This document shows positions 43,101-57,829 of a stretch of DNA of 64,000 nt, piece by piece. The stretch is taken from assembly GCF_001522545.3 (NCBI RefSeq), contig NC_031770.1:89105194-89169193 (forward strand), in the 5' to 3' direction. Position 1 is the first letter of the stretch. Each line of letters starts with the position of its first letter. A program made the position numbers and the translations under genes. The notes under the pieces were generated by a model that saw nothing but the letters and a program-made list of their open reading frames with translations, made no database searches and was not told the origin of the DNA. The stretch is from Parus major. Lineage: Eukaryota > Chordata > Aves > Passeriformes > Paridae.

Positions 43101-46100
43101 GGATTTGAGTTTATATGCTGGACTAAAAAGGTATGTAGAGCAGTGAAAGAAATAAAATAGTGTATTTCAAAATAATTTAAAAAATAATTGTAAAATAAAA
43201 ATTTCAAAAATTTAGTTAAGAAACAATTAAAATTTAAGTACCCTTAAAATAACTTTTTTTTTTTCAGAGTTTAATTCCTCACTTAATTTACATTCTTTTT
43301 TGAAAATAAATTATTTCTATAAGTGTTACTTGAATTGTTTTCAGAAGTTCTCCCTGTAATCATATGGAACTTTAATTTGTATGCGTCAGCTAGAAGAAGA
43401 TAAATGGCTTTTAGACATGTTTATTTTTCTGCTTAATGGGAGTGACTCCCTCTTCCTTTTTACCCTAAAGTAGTTTTTCTTAAAGTTTATTAGCAACTAT
43501 AAAAAAAAAAGGACAGAATCATTGCAATGGTTCCCTCTTGGAAATTATTGTTTTCATGACCTTTCATTATTTGTGAGTGTGTGTATTCTAGCTTTTGCCT
43601 GAAAAAGGGGACATTGGATAGAATCTGAATTTCAGACCTAAGCAAGGATCAGAGGAGTTTGCCATGGCTGGAACAGACTTGGGAAATGACAAATCCCAGA
43701 GTCTCCAGTAGGGAAGTATAGTGTTTACAGGATGATGTTTCCTTCCTTTTTGGGCAGCTCTACAGACAGCTGTGCTGAGGGGGTGGAACTAAAGCTCTGG
43801 CCATTCTTGCATATTTACAGCTCCTCAGAAGGAATTTTATTGTCATCTAGCAAACAAGGAAGGAAAGAGAGTTAATTCCTACACTGAGGGGCATCAGGTT
43901 GCTTTAGACAAGATCTTAGGGTGTTTTCTAAGGTAAATGAAACTGCAGAAATTCTGTAGATAATTGTGACCAGAAGGCTGGAGTTCTGACCTCATCCAAA
44001 TGAGTGTTGGGTGGATCTTTGTAGCTTGGGAGAGCAAGTGAGAATTTGCATAAGTGGAATAAATTGAAGATGACTCTTCAGCTAAGACAGAAATCAAAGC
44101 TGATGTAGTACTTAAAGTATGACAATAATTTTTTCTTTCTGTGCTGTGCAGAAGCAACACAGAAAGTCTCCTGAGTCAAATAATTTGTCATTTTTTTTTT
44201 CTTTTGAAATACTGCATTATTAATTGAAACAGCCAGGCATTCAGAAATAAAAAAAAATTTTACAATTTTTAAACACAAATGAATGGTAGTGTTATATATG
44301 CCATAATTTTGCCAGCTTGCATGCTTTCTTGTTTACTTTTTTCTTGTTTGTTTCTAGCACAAATAATATCTGCTAAGATTGCCAGAGGCAAATGATGTGA
44401 TTTGCTTAAAAGAGTCCATTCAAATGCATAAACTAAACACTTCTAGAAAGAAAGATATTTTTTTTTCTGTAATCAATGTTCATAGCAGTTAAATTTTGCT
44501 TGCCCTAAGAGTTGCAACAATAGAAAATAATTTTTAACTTGATGGAGTATTTTTTCCTCTAAAGAATAAGCCAAGTAAACAAAATAAAAGTAGGTTTAGC
44601 AGGGCAATGTAACATGCATCTATAGAAAAATATAAGATGCTAAGTTGTATGTCTTTTTAAACAAAAGAAGTGTTCTGGCTTTACTGCTGGCAGATACATT
44701 GGATAGACTATTACAAATGTCTTTTTATAAAAGGGAACTTCCATCAAAACAAGAGAAAAATATTTTCAGGACATTTTACATTTTGTGGCTCCCCACCTTA
44801 ATGCTACTGCTTAATTAATCAATGTATTTGAAGGAGAGTCAATATAATATGCTAAGGTACTGTAATGTGATGAACATTATAAAGTTGATCCAAATATAAC
44901 GAAACGGTAGAAGGTAAGAAACTATCACACTTATAAAAAAGAGTTTCTTGCATTATAATGAAAAACTTGATGAAAATTTTATTTGAAATAAAAATTCTCT
45001 CTGCCTATGGTGGCCAAAAAATGCCTTATTTGATTGCATCTTCTTTGCCCATGTTACTGTACTTATTGTTTCTGTATAATCCCATCCTGGAATTCCACTC
45101 AAGACACTGTATTTTTGCACAAAATATAAAGTGCTACTTCCTTGAAATTATACAGAAGAATGACTAAAACATATATTCCATAGTTCTTAAAGGGAGGTTG
45201 TTCCTTGGTTCTAAATCTTTGCAGTAGATTTTCCAGCAAGACCGTAGTGGCCCCATTTGTTAAGTACATTTGTCTGAGTCTTGAATCAAATAAGGATGTG
45301 CACAGCCATTTGCAAGTTCACAGGCTATTTAGCAGGAATGAATTTTAAGAAAAAAAATGCCAATAGAAGTAATTTCTTTTTCATGTTAAAAAAAGAAAAG
45401 AAAAGGAATAATCAAATTGCAAGCAATCAGAAATACATGGTACTTTACTATACTATCTTGTTTACTGTAATATTGCCATGATTTTTGCTTAACTAATTGG
45501 GAAATTAGTCTTTAATTACTCTAGAGAATGAGGTGCACAAGAATGGATGCATTTGGCTTTGCATTTTGCTTTATGGCATTTGATGGGGTTGTATTTTTTA
45601 TCTTGCAATGATTTTCAAAACACAAATACCAGTGAAGGAAAAAAAAAAAATGCAGGATAGCTGCTGTAAATATTTTGTAAAATGTCCATCTGAAGCCCCT
45701 CAACCACTGGTAATTAGAAGCCATACTGTGGAGATTGACAGGGTAAATTAGCAGTTAATGTTTACACAACAAAACATATGCCCAGTACAATATCCTACAC
45801 TGATGTTACTGAAACCAGAGTCCGGAAATGTACAGTGGAAACAAGACGTGGTACTTTTCTTGTGCCAACATAAACAGCAATTACAGCACAGTGTGAGAGA
45901 AGTCATAAGAAATACTACTGCATATCAGTAGTTCAACAAAGTCAGCACTTTTGTGTAATTGCAGGGGAAAAGGGCTGAAAAACAGATCTCAGCAAGAAAT
46001 GGCCCTTTATACTTTTAAACTGATCCTTGATAAAACAATGCCGGGGTCATGAGAAGGCTACTCTGCCAATTTTGCTTCACTGTGGGATCCATTGACATCT

Positions 46101-49100
46101 GGCTGAGCTGCGGAAGCTGGAAAACTTCTTTAATATTCTCTTGACAGTAAAGTGGACATGTGGAAAACATTCTAATCTGTTAATCTTTGGTGCTCCTGAA
46201 GAAAAAGGATGTTTGGCTTTATACTTTGTGATGATAAATATTATCTCCAGTCTAGCTGTAAATAAGTTAAAAGCATTTGAATGAGGATGCAGTTCTTATT
46301 TTCCATATATGGGAGAAGATGGATGTGCACCTGTGCAATCCAGAAGATGTAAGGAATGCCAGGAGGTTTTTTTCTAAGGTTAGTTTACCATACATCTTGG
46401 AAATACACTTTTCTTTATGCTGAGTGTGGTTTGTCAATGAATATTCGTGGACAGATTCTCTGGACCGCCGTATATCCTACATACTAAAGTAGAATAAGGT
46501 ATTGTTTTACTCAAGGGATTCTGTAAATAGAATTAAGAGAGATTTGATATAGTAGTTAAGTCTGAATAAAAAGTGCAGGTTTTATTTAATAGCATTAACT
46601 GTGCAAATTATTTTTGGTTGACTCTAAATCTAATATAGGTGATAAGGTATGTGTGATATAGTGATAGTGATAATGATAGGGAATGATGGAGATACATATC
46701 TATTCAGTTTGAGTAGGATGCACAATTGTTCATTTGTGTTGTGAGATTTATCTCCAGAAATGAGAAAAGGTATCTCTCACCTTAGAAAATAACTGCTATA
46801 AAATATATTATGTATTGCAAGTACAAAGCATCTATTATGTATATTAATATAAAATGTAAAAGATAATATGGGTTATGTAAAGACCAAACTAGGATTCAAA
46901 ATTCTACATATTTTTGGAGTACATTCTAAAATAATCTGAAAAATTGTAACGATGCACGAATGCTCAGGCTGAATTGAAGTCAGATGGCATTTTAAATGGT
47001 GTTATTTTTTACTTTAGATAACCTGATGTTGATATACAATAATGCTACTGTGGAGTGAAAATAGTTCTGCTCTACTTTCCCTGTGTTTTTATAAATGCTG
47101 TCATTGCTGCAGATTTATTTTAAAACAATAGATGTTTTCTGCCATCCATCTGTTTTGTCTGCTCACATTACTACAAGGTAGTGTTCATTGCCACTTAGTG
47201 CATAATGCTGCAAGTGTTCTGGCTGTAAGAAGTGAGGGAAATTACACCTCCAGGAACCATTTGGTATTTGGTCACCCAGCTTAAGCTGAAGAGTGACTCA
47301 ACACAAATTTGTCTTCTAGTAACTAGAAGGGTTAGGAGTTGGCAGAAGCTAGCAAGGACAAAAAAAAAAACAAGGTTGGAAGAATTTGTAGTTTCTTTCT
47401 AAGGTGCGGATACAGTAAAAGGGATACATAAAATAGATTAAATTTATTATGTGCTCCCTTAATGTAGGAAAAAGGGGGCTTTTCAAATACTGTCCTGCTT
47501 GGGTCAGATTTGTCATTTTCATTGATAGATTCACATGTTCCACATTTGTCATGTGTACTTCAAATACTAGACCTTTCAAATCAGTGCCTTTCCCTGATTC
47601 TTCATAGTAGTCCTCTGCCCTTTTCAGTATTGTGGCTCACAGAGAAGTGCCTTGTCTGCAGCCTTCATCTCAAACATTGAATTTTACCTATTCTGTCCTT
47701 TATTCAACTCATTCTCAGCTGAAGTGCCATATTATGATAATTCAGCCATTCTATTTTAGTGTCTACTCAGCTTGTCCTCTGTGAGCCATCTGTGGAAGTA
47801 AGTGGAATTTTTTTTTTCTTTCTTCATTGGACCTTAACAGTCAGCAGCTCCTAACATTCTTCTTTAGTCACAGCTAAATTTTCCACTCCCAAAGCTACCC
47901 TCAATTACTTTACCATGGAGTTAAGTAATCGTTTATCTCCCCTGTCCATTCAAAGATCTCTTTATTTTCCAGTTTATTTTTATTCATTTACAGTGGCATG
48001 TAGAGTATGAGAAAAACCTCTTTACCTGATGACATGTAGGGCACAGGCAACCTGGCACAGCTGCTGCACCTCTGGATTAGACAATTCTATCCCTGCCTAC
48101 CCCAAAGCTTCTCTTTGCCTTTTCTGTCTAGTTCCCCCTTTCCCTACAGATCCCCAGATTATTACCTTCTCTGCCCTACCTATTTCATTGCTCTTCTGAC
48201 TGTGTCCAAACTTTTATCTATAGAAAAAATACCTTTTGGTTATAGATCAGATTATTTCATGACATAGTAAGCAGATAAATTATTAACCCATCACAGGTTT
48301 GCTTGAGAGCAGCAAATTCTGCTGAAGAGCATCCGGGGCAGTAGCTACTTACTTAGAGTCAGCAGCAGCATCTGGCAATGCCCTGGCTTGCCTAGGGAGG
48401 GAAGGAAGGGAGACTGGAAAGTCACTTACTGTTTTGATGGTCATTGCATCTTCATGGGTTCCAACAAGACCTTAGCGTGCCTTCTGCTCCCCCTGCAGCT
48501 TTGTGGTCCTCAGTAAGGGAGAGTTCGAGTTGAGCACAGACCCACACCAGCAGTGTTTTTAAATAAAAGAGTGCACATATTCCCTAAAAGGAGCACAATA
48601 AGCCTGCATAGGCAATAAGAATAACGATTTGTGAACAGCTGCTTCATTCATCATGCCATGGCATAGGATTTTTATTAGGATTCCATCTCAAAATCAGTCT
48701 CATGTTGAATGGAATTGATTCCCCCTAAATACCCATGAATGTTTTCTGAAGAGCCAGATCTGCAACACAGACCTCACTGCTCAGGCTTTTTGTGCAGATG
48801 ATGCATTGTCAGTCAAATACAGATTTTCCAACTCAGTCTGAGAGAAATTGCTTCACAATTCTTTGTTGAGCTTAAGAAAAAATTATGGTCAGCTGCTGCT
48901 CTCATGACCCCTGGACATTTTAACTCCCAGACTGACCCATTTCCTGACAATAAGGTGGAAATAAGGTGGAAGCTTGTAACTAAGTCCAGACTGGGACCTC
49001 TTAGGATCAGTATCCCATCTGTGCCAAACTTGAGAGTGCAAAGCTACAAAAATATCTCCAAGAAACTCATGTAAAACTTATTGAATATTAACGTAAAAGA

Positions 49101-52100
49101 GTGTTTTTCTTCCCCAAAACTTGTTCCCGGAAGTGACCAAGCCCATTTTTCACTAAAACTTTCAAAATAATCCAGTCTGAGGCAGAGACAAGGCATGGAA
49201 AATATAAGTTCCAGCAGTTAAAGACTGACAAAGTAATAAACAACTGAAAGTGGGGCCTTATGATGGAAAGTGTTAGGGAACTTTAACTCTAGATGTCATT
49301 GCCAGCTTTGCTTATAATAAATGTGTCAGTAGCAATATGAAAAGATGTGTACAATAAGTTAAAAGAATGCAGTATTAACCTATTTTATGTGGCACGTCTG
49401 CCCACAAATTGCTTGCATCTCAATATGTTTTGGAAGAAAAGGATTTTTTTTCCCCGATGAATGTATTAATTTCAAACGATATGAACTGGGAAATTAGAGA
49501 TTTTAATCTAACAGTGACACCCTGTGGTCAGTTGGGATGGTGGTAACTCTGAAAGGCAGTTTTGTGATGTGTTAACTTCTAGCAAAAGCAGAGAAAAAAA
49601 GAAGCAGGAAGGAAATGCAGATAACTTTCAGGGATTTCCACAGAGAGATGTTATCCCATTTTATTGCCTTATACATAGAAAATGATGCTTTTAATTTCTT
49701 AAATACCAAAATAATATTTATTTGCATACATTTATTTTATTGAAATACAGAAGAATGGCAAGCTTTGATTTTAGACAACTTGACAATGTAAATTAGAGAA
49801 GAGTTTTTGAACCTTTCAAAGCATTGCTGGCATAGTTATTTCTGTTTCTGTGGTTACATCTCTGTCTCTCTACAGGAGAGGGTATTTCTGCTACTGGCAT
49901 ACCCTGTAGTAGTGGGTAGCAGACTGATGCCAGAGGGACACAGTAATATGGCAGAACCACACCAGAGTGCTAGCTGGGTACAGACCAGGCTGCAGGATTA
50001 AATAGAATTAGTCTCTTACTGCTTTTCGTGTGGGCAGCCTTTAACCTGACATATCCTACTTCTTCCTCCCTGCCTCCTCCCTTCATTGAACAAATGCTGA
50101 ACTAACTCAGCTATTCCTTGCCGTATCTAATGCACCTATCTTTAAGACATTGGGTACTGAACTTCACAGTGCTGTGGCCCCCTGACTTTGTGGTACAAAT
50201 ATTTTCCTGATTAACATGTACCTTGTTTCCTTGATATTATGCTTTCAAAATCTCATAGTTTAGAATAAGCCTAATTTATGAAACAACTGATTTATAGCTT
50301 CTGATTTATACCACATACTTTCCTGGAGTTACTGATGCTGACCTTGCCATTTTTAAGAGAGAAGCAAAGTTAAACTTCTGCCAGACAAACCAGGTTTAAA
50401 GATCAGTAAGGAAGGAGACTGACTGTCCCAACAAGAAGTTATGGGGAGCTAGTAAAGCAAACTGAGAAACATGAAGCATTTATTATTCACTGGAAATAAT
50501 GGTTTCCTGTTAAAACTGGCTCTTTGACAAAGGTGATGAATTTAATTCCTTGCTTTCTCATTGGGGAATTAGGAAGTTAGCATGGGACAGGAGCAAAAAG
50601 TCCTCTCCCTTCTCTGGAGAGTAACCTAAAGCTAGCCAAAGCTAAGGTTTGGAAGGTGTTCAGGAACCACTGTCAGAAATTTTGTGATTATCAAAAAGTG
50701 TCAAAAAATATCGAAGTACTATAGTTGTCCTAGAAGCCAATCCATTGTTCACCCTCACACATATCCATATGTAAGCAGCTCAGTGAGTGGTCATCTAGGA
50801 CATATCCTATGAAAGAGCTGCAGTACAACTTCTCATGAATGTCAGCACAATTTAGTGCCTGTCAGGAAGTGACAGTGAGACTGGACTTTTTAAATGTCAG
50901 ATTGACTGAATTTTTTTGTAAGCGTGGATTGCTAAAAGGATTGAAACTCTTTGTCTCCTGTAAAAGTCTGACAAATATGTAAGATATGATGAAGGAAAAG
51001 ACCTTGTTTTACATATTTTGTCAATTTTTAGGTTTTACTTTAGAGCTCCTTGTGCTTTTAATGGCTGCAAAAGCAAAACAGCTTCATAGCTGCTCGAATG
51101 TGCAGAGGAGATATTTATTAGGTGCTATTTCAGACTCTGTGCTTGGACAGGCTAGGCTGTAATATCAACCTCCAAATTAGTTAGTAGCACTGCTGAGGGA
51201 TGTTTTCCAACATCTGTTTTTAGCACTGTTAGATTGGAGCTTAGAGTATGGATTATTTAAGGAATTTTTTGAATGGGGCCACACTGAAGATGAACTGGAG
51301 TGATTCTGTGCTTGAGTCAGCAAACATATTATAACTGTCTGTACAAAATGCAAGAGCAGACATGCAGCTGACCCTGTTGCTGAAATAGAAGTACATTTCA
51401 GTAGATATCCTATCAAAAGCCTTATGAAGAGAACTTTAAAAGACGTTATCTTAAAGGAGAGGCACCTGCTCACTGCATATTAAGACCACTGGTTTGAAGA
51501 ACTGTCAAATTTGGAGGTCAGTCAGGGTTGCTGTATGCATATGCCATGTTTATATCTTGTCTACCACTGGCTTAATTTTCAAATAGTAAATACATCCTGA
51601 TAGATAGACAATTTTACAGACTTCATGTTTATACACTGTTTCTGGGAGGCAATGGATTAAGTGTCCTGTATTAGGGTTAAAACCATCCCCCCAAGGGGTT
51701 AAAACCATCCCCCCAAGGATGCTACCAATGTAAAGGCACTATTAGACTTTCTCCTTTTTTTATATTTAGCCAAAATAGTCAATGATTTAAAATACAGGGC
51801 AATTATCCCTGTCTATCATATGGAAATTACTGCTCCTATTGCTTAGCCAGCAAAAGGCATCAGGGTTTTATATGCTCTTGCATCTATGGTAAGATAAATT
51901 GTCTGAGCTTACTCTGGCTTCCAGTGAAGGTACTTTCAGTAACTCAGACAAGGCTGTCTAAGAATACAAGGGTGTGGTTAGACAAAGATAAGTGTTTCAT
52001 GTTACCTTCAAGTCGCTGTGATATCCCTGTGATACTCACTTTCAGTGAACAATTATAAACAACGTACCCCACTGTTGTGAGATTTGCACTGCAAATTCAG

Positions 52101-55100
52101 AATTAAGGTGGCATCACTAGTGTATGTACAAGGATATCAAGAATTAATATGTGTATATATATTCAATGCCTTTAGAAAACATGCCCTTTTAATGCTGGAG
52201 GATATTTTTCTTGGTTTTGCTTACAGTGAGTACCCTGTGAAGGACTGGAGCAGGCTACTGATATTTTTGGCTGTTTTTTACAAAATACTATTTAGTTGAT
52301 ATTTTATTCCCATTTGTGCAAAAGGGCAAGAATTTATTGAGATAATTTTCTGGGATTAGAAAGTGACTGTTTATATGCTAATGAAGCTGTTTCTGAGTCT
52401 GCTGATATTCCTTGGGAATTTAACAGCCATGATGTACCTCACCACATTATTTGCCTATTGTTTATCCCCATGTAAAAGTTACTGAAAATGATAACATGAA
52501 GAAGAATGCTCTAGCAGTTACGATATAACCTTCCAGATTGGGAAAACCTCCATCAAAGACACTTAATTTTATCTTTTCATCTCTGAAACAATAATTTCTA
52601 ATGGAAATCTTAAAATCAGACTAAGAGAGGAGGCATAGTAGTGGGATCATGTTGTATGAACCTGTACATCCACATACTAGATACTCTTTTCTGCAGATCT
52701 TCACCATACTCCAAATCATTCCAATAAGAAGCCTTATGTGTGTCTCTGCAGAGACACTTGTGAGCTGAAAGCTGTCACTGTGGAGCTTGGCGCAATGACT
52801 TCTAGAGTAAATGTAAGAATCCTAGCAGCTAGTGCAAAAAGAGAGAATTTCCAGTGGTCATGAATCCATATCCTCCAAGTACTGGACACAGATGTGTCAT
52901 ATAACACATTTTCTGACTGGTAGTTTACACAAAGAGTGTGACAAGAGACAGAAATGTGAAATATACACTTGGTGATTCACTCCAGAAGTCACAGATTACT
53001 GTACTTTAAAGTGCAGTATGTCTTTTTAGAGACTCTCATTTTGTGAGCAATATTACATAGTCTCTTGCACATCACAGTTATGCACCTCGATTCCTTTGAG
53101 GTCTTCATTACGGGCTTTGAGTAGCTACTTAGATCAAGATAATATTCTCTGTCCAAGAATAGGACCTGGGACAACACTTAATTCTTTATTATTGCTTTCC
53201 AGAGATGCTGAAAGTTCAAAGAACCCATAAGGCCTATGATAAAACTATGGAACACACTGTTAAAACCAGAAGCAAATGCAAAAAACCCAAAAATGTTAAT
53301 TTATTTCAGAACTTAAAACCCAACTAGTAGGTATATTCGGGAAGAGGTCTTAGCAACTGCAACATGTGCAATGTATCGTTTCCCTTCCTTGCCAGCTACT
53401 TGTGTACATGTCTGCTAAGGAGAAGCTCAGGCTCCCAGGCCAGCCTGCAGGGACAGGTAGGTTTCTCAGGAGGGAGATCAGCAATCTGTGCAGTCAGGCC
53501 TCTAAGCCCAACTCCCTGATGTGCATATGTTTGTAACAGGCATGGTTTAACCTCTGAATCTCTCCGTACCTAAAGTCAGGGTTTTGAAAATTTATCTCTG
53601 CACAAGAGATCCTGTTCTGAAGTTCAGTCTGCCTGACCTGTCTTACAGTTTTGGTGTGTGTCTCTCTGAATTATTCCTTTGGGGAAGGGAACCCTCTAGT
53701 GTGCATAAGGCAGAGAGGAGCTAGTGTCTTTGAAGACCTAATAATTTTTCTGCCTAATTCCCTTGCCTGCTTCTGATTTTCTGTAGAGCCTGAACGCTTC
53801 CAGAGGCAAGGAAAAGACTGAAGAGCCTTCTTTGACAAGGGAGACCCAGAGTCCTGAATCCCATACCTAACATGATGTAATAGAAAAATATTGCTTTCCA
53901 GTTTCAGCTTTATTTTAATGTCAAGTCATAGAAAGAAGGAAGAGCAAAAGCTCACTACACACATATCAATAGAAGTCACTGGCTCAATTTTTTGTCTCCT
54001 CCATTATTAGTCTCCTAGGGAAGACTTTATCTCATAGAAAATGTATTATCTCCTGGGTGGAGTTGGTAACCAGTTTACTTCTTTTTATCATAAAAATATG
54101 ATGAGTGGATCAGAAGAGAGAAGACATTTGAATGCAGCAGGAAGAAAATAAAAAGCAAATAATTACGAATTGACCACAGCTGAGTGTTTTTTCAAGTATT
54201 TAATTCCAGTTTAAATGAAAAAGCTTAATACAGTGCACTAAGTATTCTCTTAAAAAGATTCCAAACTCAGAACCTATATAGATCTCTGGAGAACTTCCAC
54301 TGATTGTTTTTTTTTTTTCTGCATGAAAACCTTTCATACTAGATGCAGTTTATTTAAAAACACCAAGTTGAAAGATAAAGAGATAAAAGACTCAAACCTC
54401 TGTCTATAAAACAACAATCATCTTATTTGCCAAAATCACATATAATGGACCATTAGTTCTTTGTTCCATATCCTGTGTTTGAAAAGTCTTACCTTATAAA
54501 GATGTCAGGACTAAAGCTATTATTAGGAATTTTCTCCAAGGAACACATCCATTTGTGGAGAAATACATATTTTATACAAGGTAACTAATACATATGACCT
54601 GCCATTTATGAAAAATTATAAATTATACTCTGTGCTGATGCTTCATTTTTGTGTTTTTATTTTCCAGATGGGCATTGCTGTAGTGGATTCATCTGTTGCA
54701 GGACTTGGTGGTTGTCCCTATGCAAAAGGTGCTACTGGAAATGTAGCCACAGAGGATGTGATATACATGCTGAATGGTCTGGGGATCAACACAGTAAGAT
54801 ATTTTTATTTTCTACTTAAGATTCTAAGGAAAAAAAACTATTTTAGGAAACATACAATACATACCTCACAAAAACTTGTGCTGTACAATAAAATATTCTG
54901 AGCCCATAGTAGTTTTTGCAAACTCAGTGCGTTAATATGGCTTGACACATAACAGGAATGATGTTGTCTTCATTATCAATTTAGACTAGAAATGGTTTGT
55001 GTATTTAACATAATTTGAATAGTCCACTTCTTCCTACCTGGAGCTATGAGTAACTTAGTAGCAGCTTCTTTGTGTCATTGCTCTGCCTCAGTAACCACAA

Positions 55101-57774
55101 AAAAATAATTACTTTAGACATTGCTCATAAGGGCTGATCGTCTCAATAGTGGAAAGGCTGAGCAGAGCTCAGCTTCTGTCTTAGTTTTGGATTTGGCTCA
55201 TAGTGTTTATTAATTTGTTGTCAATTTTTCTGACTTCAGAGTTGAAAAAATTTGTGATGTTTGGCACCTAAGCACAGGACATTGTTATTTCTCAAGTCTC
55301 CACTTAATATATTTCAAAATTGTACAGAAACTGTTACTGGCTAAGAGGCTTCACAGTCATTTTTATTACCAGCCCTGTTCTTGGAGGAGAGGGCAGAGCA
55401 GCTTTTATGCACTGAGCTGCACTTTAATGAACCTTACCAGTGAACATCCACACCTTAAGAGCACACATTTAGTATCCCTGGCTTGGTTGGCATGTTAATT
55501 ATTCTGTATTCCTAGTACTCAATTACTGCCTTCTTCAATAAACGTGCTCATTGGTCTTCCTGTCGGCCCCCATTTTTCTTGATATGTGGAGTAATGAGTT
55601 CATGCTAACTCAGACATGCAGTAACTTTATGTTTAATTTACACATAGACTTGGAGAGCCAAGTTCAAAGGAGAACAAATAAAGAACTGCGAAAACTACAA
55701 AGGGAGTGGTTTCCATTTAAACTACTGCAGAAAGAAATCTAAATGCCTGATATCAGAAACAGGAAGATTTGAATTATTGAGGAGCTTATTGGAACTTATC
55801 ACATGTTTGTAGGCTGCAGTTCCATGTGCTGTACATGCCAGTGGAGTTCCTTGATGTGAAAGGATTACAGAACTTGTTTCTGAGTTGCACATCCCCTGGG
55901 CAATGTTAAAGCATATTCAGTGCCTTACAGAGTTCACTGTAAGCATTTTTCTGCTCTCATTTGCTTTTTAGGAAGTTCAGGGTAGATGTCAGACACTTAT
56001 TTAGAAAATGTTCAATCACAAGTGTCCAATGTACAAGTGGACTCTGTTTTGAACTGTTTGTACACACTTTGGGGTAGCTTTTCTTCATGAAGAAGATGTT
56101 TATTCTTTTGAAACAACACAATTCTTTGTAATAAGGAGGAGAAATAATGCATTTCACTTTACATTGCTGTGCACCTTAGACTTGGGCTTTTAGTATAGCT
56201 TTCCTTGGGCAAAATACTCATTGACCTTTCCAACTGACTCATAGCAAATGGAAGTAATTAAGCAAAAATAGTCTGATTATATTAAATATACAGTGTCCCA
56301 GGCTTCTTGATAAGATTGATTAATCTTTTAACAATCTGGTGGCAAAGCAAGAACCCAATTTGTCCTAAAGGTTGATATAAAATCCCATGAAGACAAATTC
56401 ATAATTAAATGCTTAGTTATTTTGTTTGGTTTTGTGGTGATTTTACTCAGGTTTTGTTTAATTTTGGATTTTAGATTATGCAATAGCAAAACACAAGACT
56501 TTTCTTTTTGAATTCTGTCTGGCTCTTTAAATGTTTTACTGGATGAGAGACCTCAAATTCATTGCCACAATATATGAGATTTTTTCTTTATAATGTTGGC
56601 TGGTTTTGGTACGATTGCCAATTCTGTAAAATCATTATTGAAGAAAAATAGTAATATTAATTAATATTAATATTAGTATTTGTGTAATGGAAAAACATGA
56701 AATTGTAATTGTTAATGTCCCTTTGCAAGGAGCAGTTTCTCATGGTCATCTCAACTATACACTAAAGTTTTCAGTTAGTTGAGTGAACTCACCTTAAGTG
56801 TCAGGCAATGTTGGACATTATTTAACTATACATTATTTTAGCTGGGTTAGTCAGAGCATGGTGCTGATAGCACCAAGGTCACAGGTTTGATCTCCGTATG
56901 AGCCATTCAATTAAGAATTTGACTTAATGGTTCTTATGGGTCCCTTCCAATTCAGAGTATTCTGTGATATCTGTGAATTACTGAGTTCAGATTGACAAGA
57001 TACATCAAAATAATAATTGTTGCTTTTTCTATACTGTTCTTCACAACACATAAACAATAAGTGACCTGTGAAATTAATCTTTGGCAGACTAAATGTGAAA
57101 TGATTTTGAAGTCAATGAGAACTAAAGGATTTTGCCTTCTGGCAGAAGCTTTTGTGATTTAAGGCACCTATCCAAGTTTATTAGAGGCACTTTTCTTTGG
57201 ACTTTTTTGGGGGGAAATTAATTCCTTGGAGTACATGAGTAATTCTGGATATATTGAGTGATTACCAAGTATGCTTAGGAAATACATTCTGGGTATCTAT
57301 CTGAAGACACATTATTTTGTTGACAACCTTACAAACACTTACTCCTGTCCCATTCCTATCTCTGAGTCATGCTAATGAATGCTGGGTTTTTTTCTCTCAT
57401 GGTAGTCCTCTTTCACAATATTATATTAAGGAAGACAGTATAAAAAGCAGAGATTCATGTATTCCATTTAATGAATGTGAACTGTGAAAGTATGTTTCTT
57501 ACCAATACATACCACATGGTGCAGTGTTGCAGTGATGAAAACTTGACTATTGTGTAGGTATGGGGTGTTTATTTGGACAGCTTTCATAATCTAACTATCA
57601 ATATGTCTATGGGGGTAAATTGCTCATTTCTTCCATGTTAGAAAGTGCAGATAGATTAAAATTTCTTAGATTATGTTATGTGTGATAGCATTTTAGAAAC
57701 TAAATTTAAGTAATGACCCATAAAAGATAAACAGAATAAGCTGAAATAAACCTTGTTATAACTGTATTAAAATG

Positions 57775-57829
<55 letters not shown>

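Larger units (their letters stand above)
31885..54667 (+). other. HMGCLL1 intron F-G (22.8 kb)
   Basis: Largest intron in the window. Recognised contents are a possible MIR-like SINE trace near 33760, the CR1/L3-like RT fragment at 38540-38835 and a 22-bp tandem duplication at 51674-51717. Very AT-rich around 43140-43260. A less AT-rich, pyrimidine-rich stretch lies at 36100-36600. The remainder, including 39000-51000, shows nothing I can name. Its length and low content of recognisable repeats leave room for regulatory elements. Confidence 0.85.

Noticed and set aside
56841..56915. Possible functional tRNA-Ile gene
   Set aside because: The D-arm and acceptor stem are degenerate and it is fused to a CR1 tail, so it is the head of a SINE.
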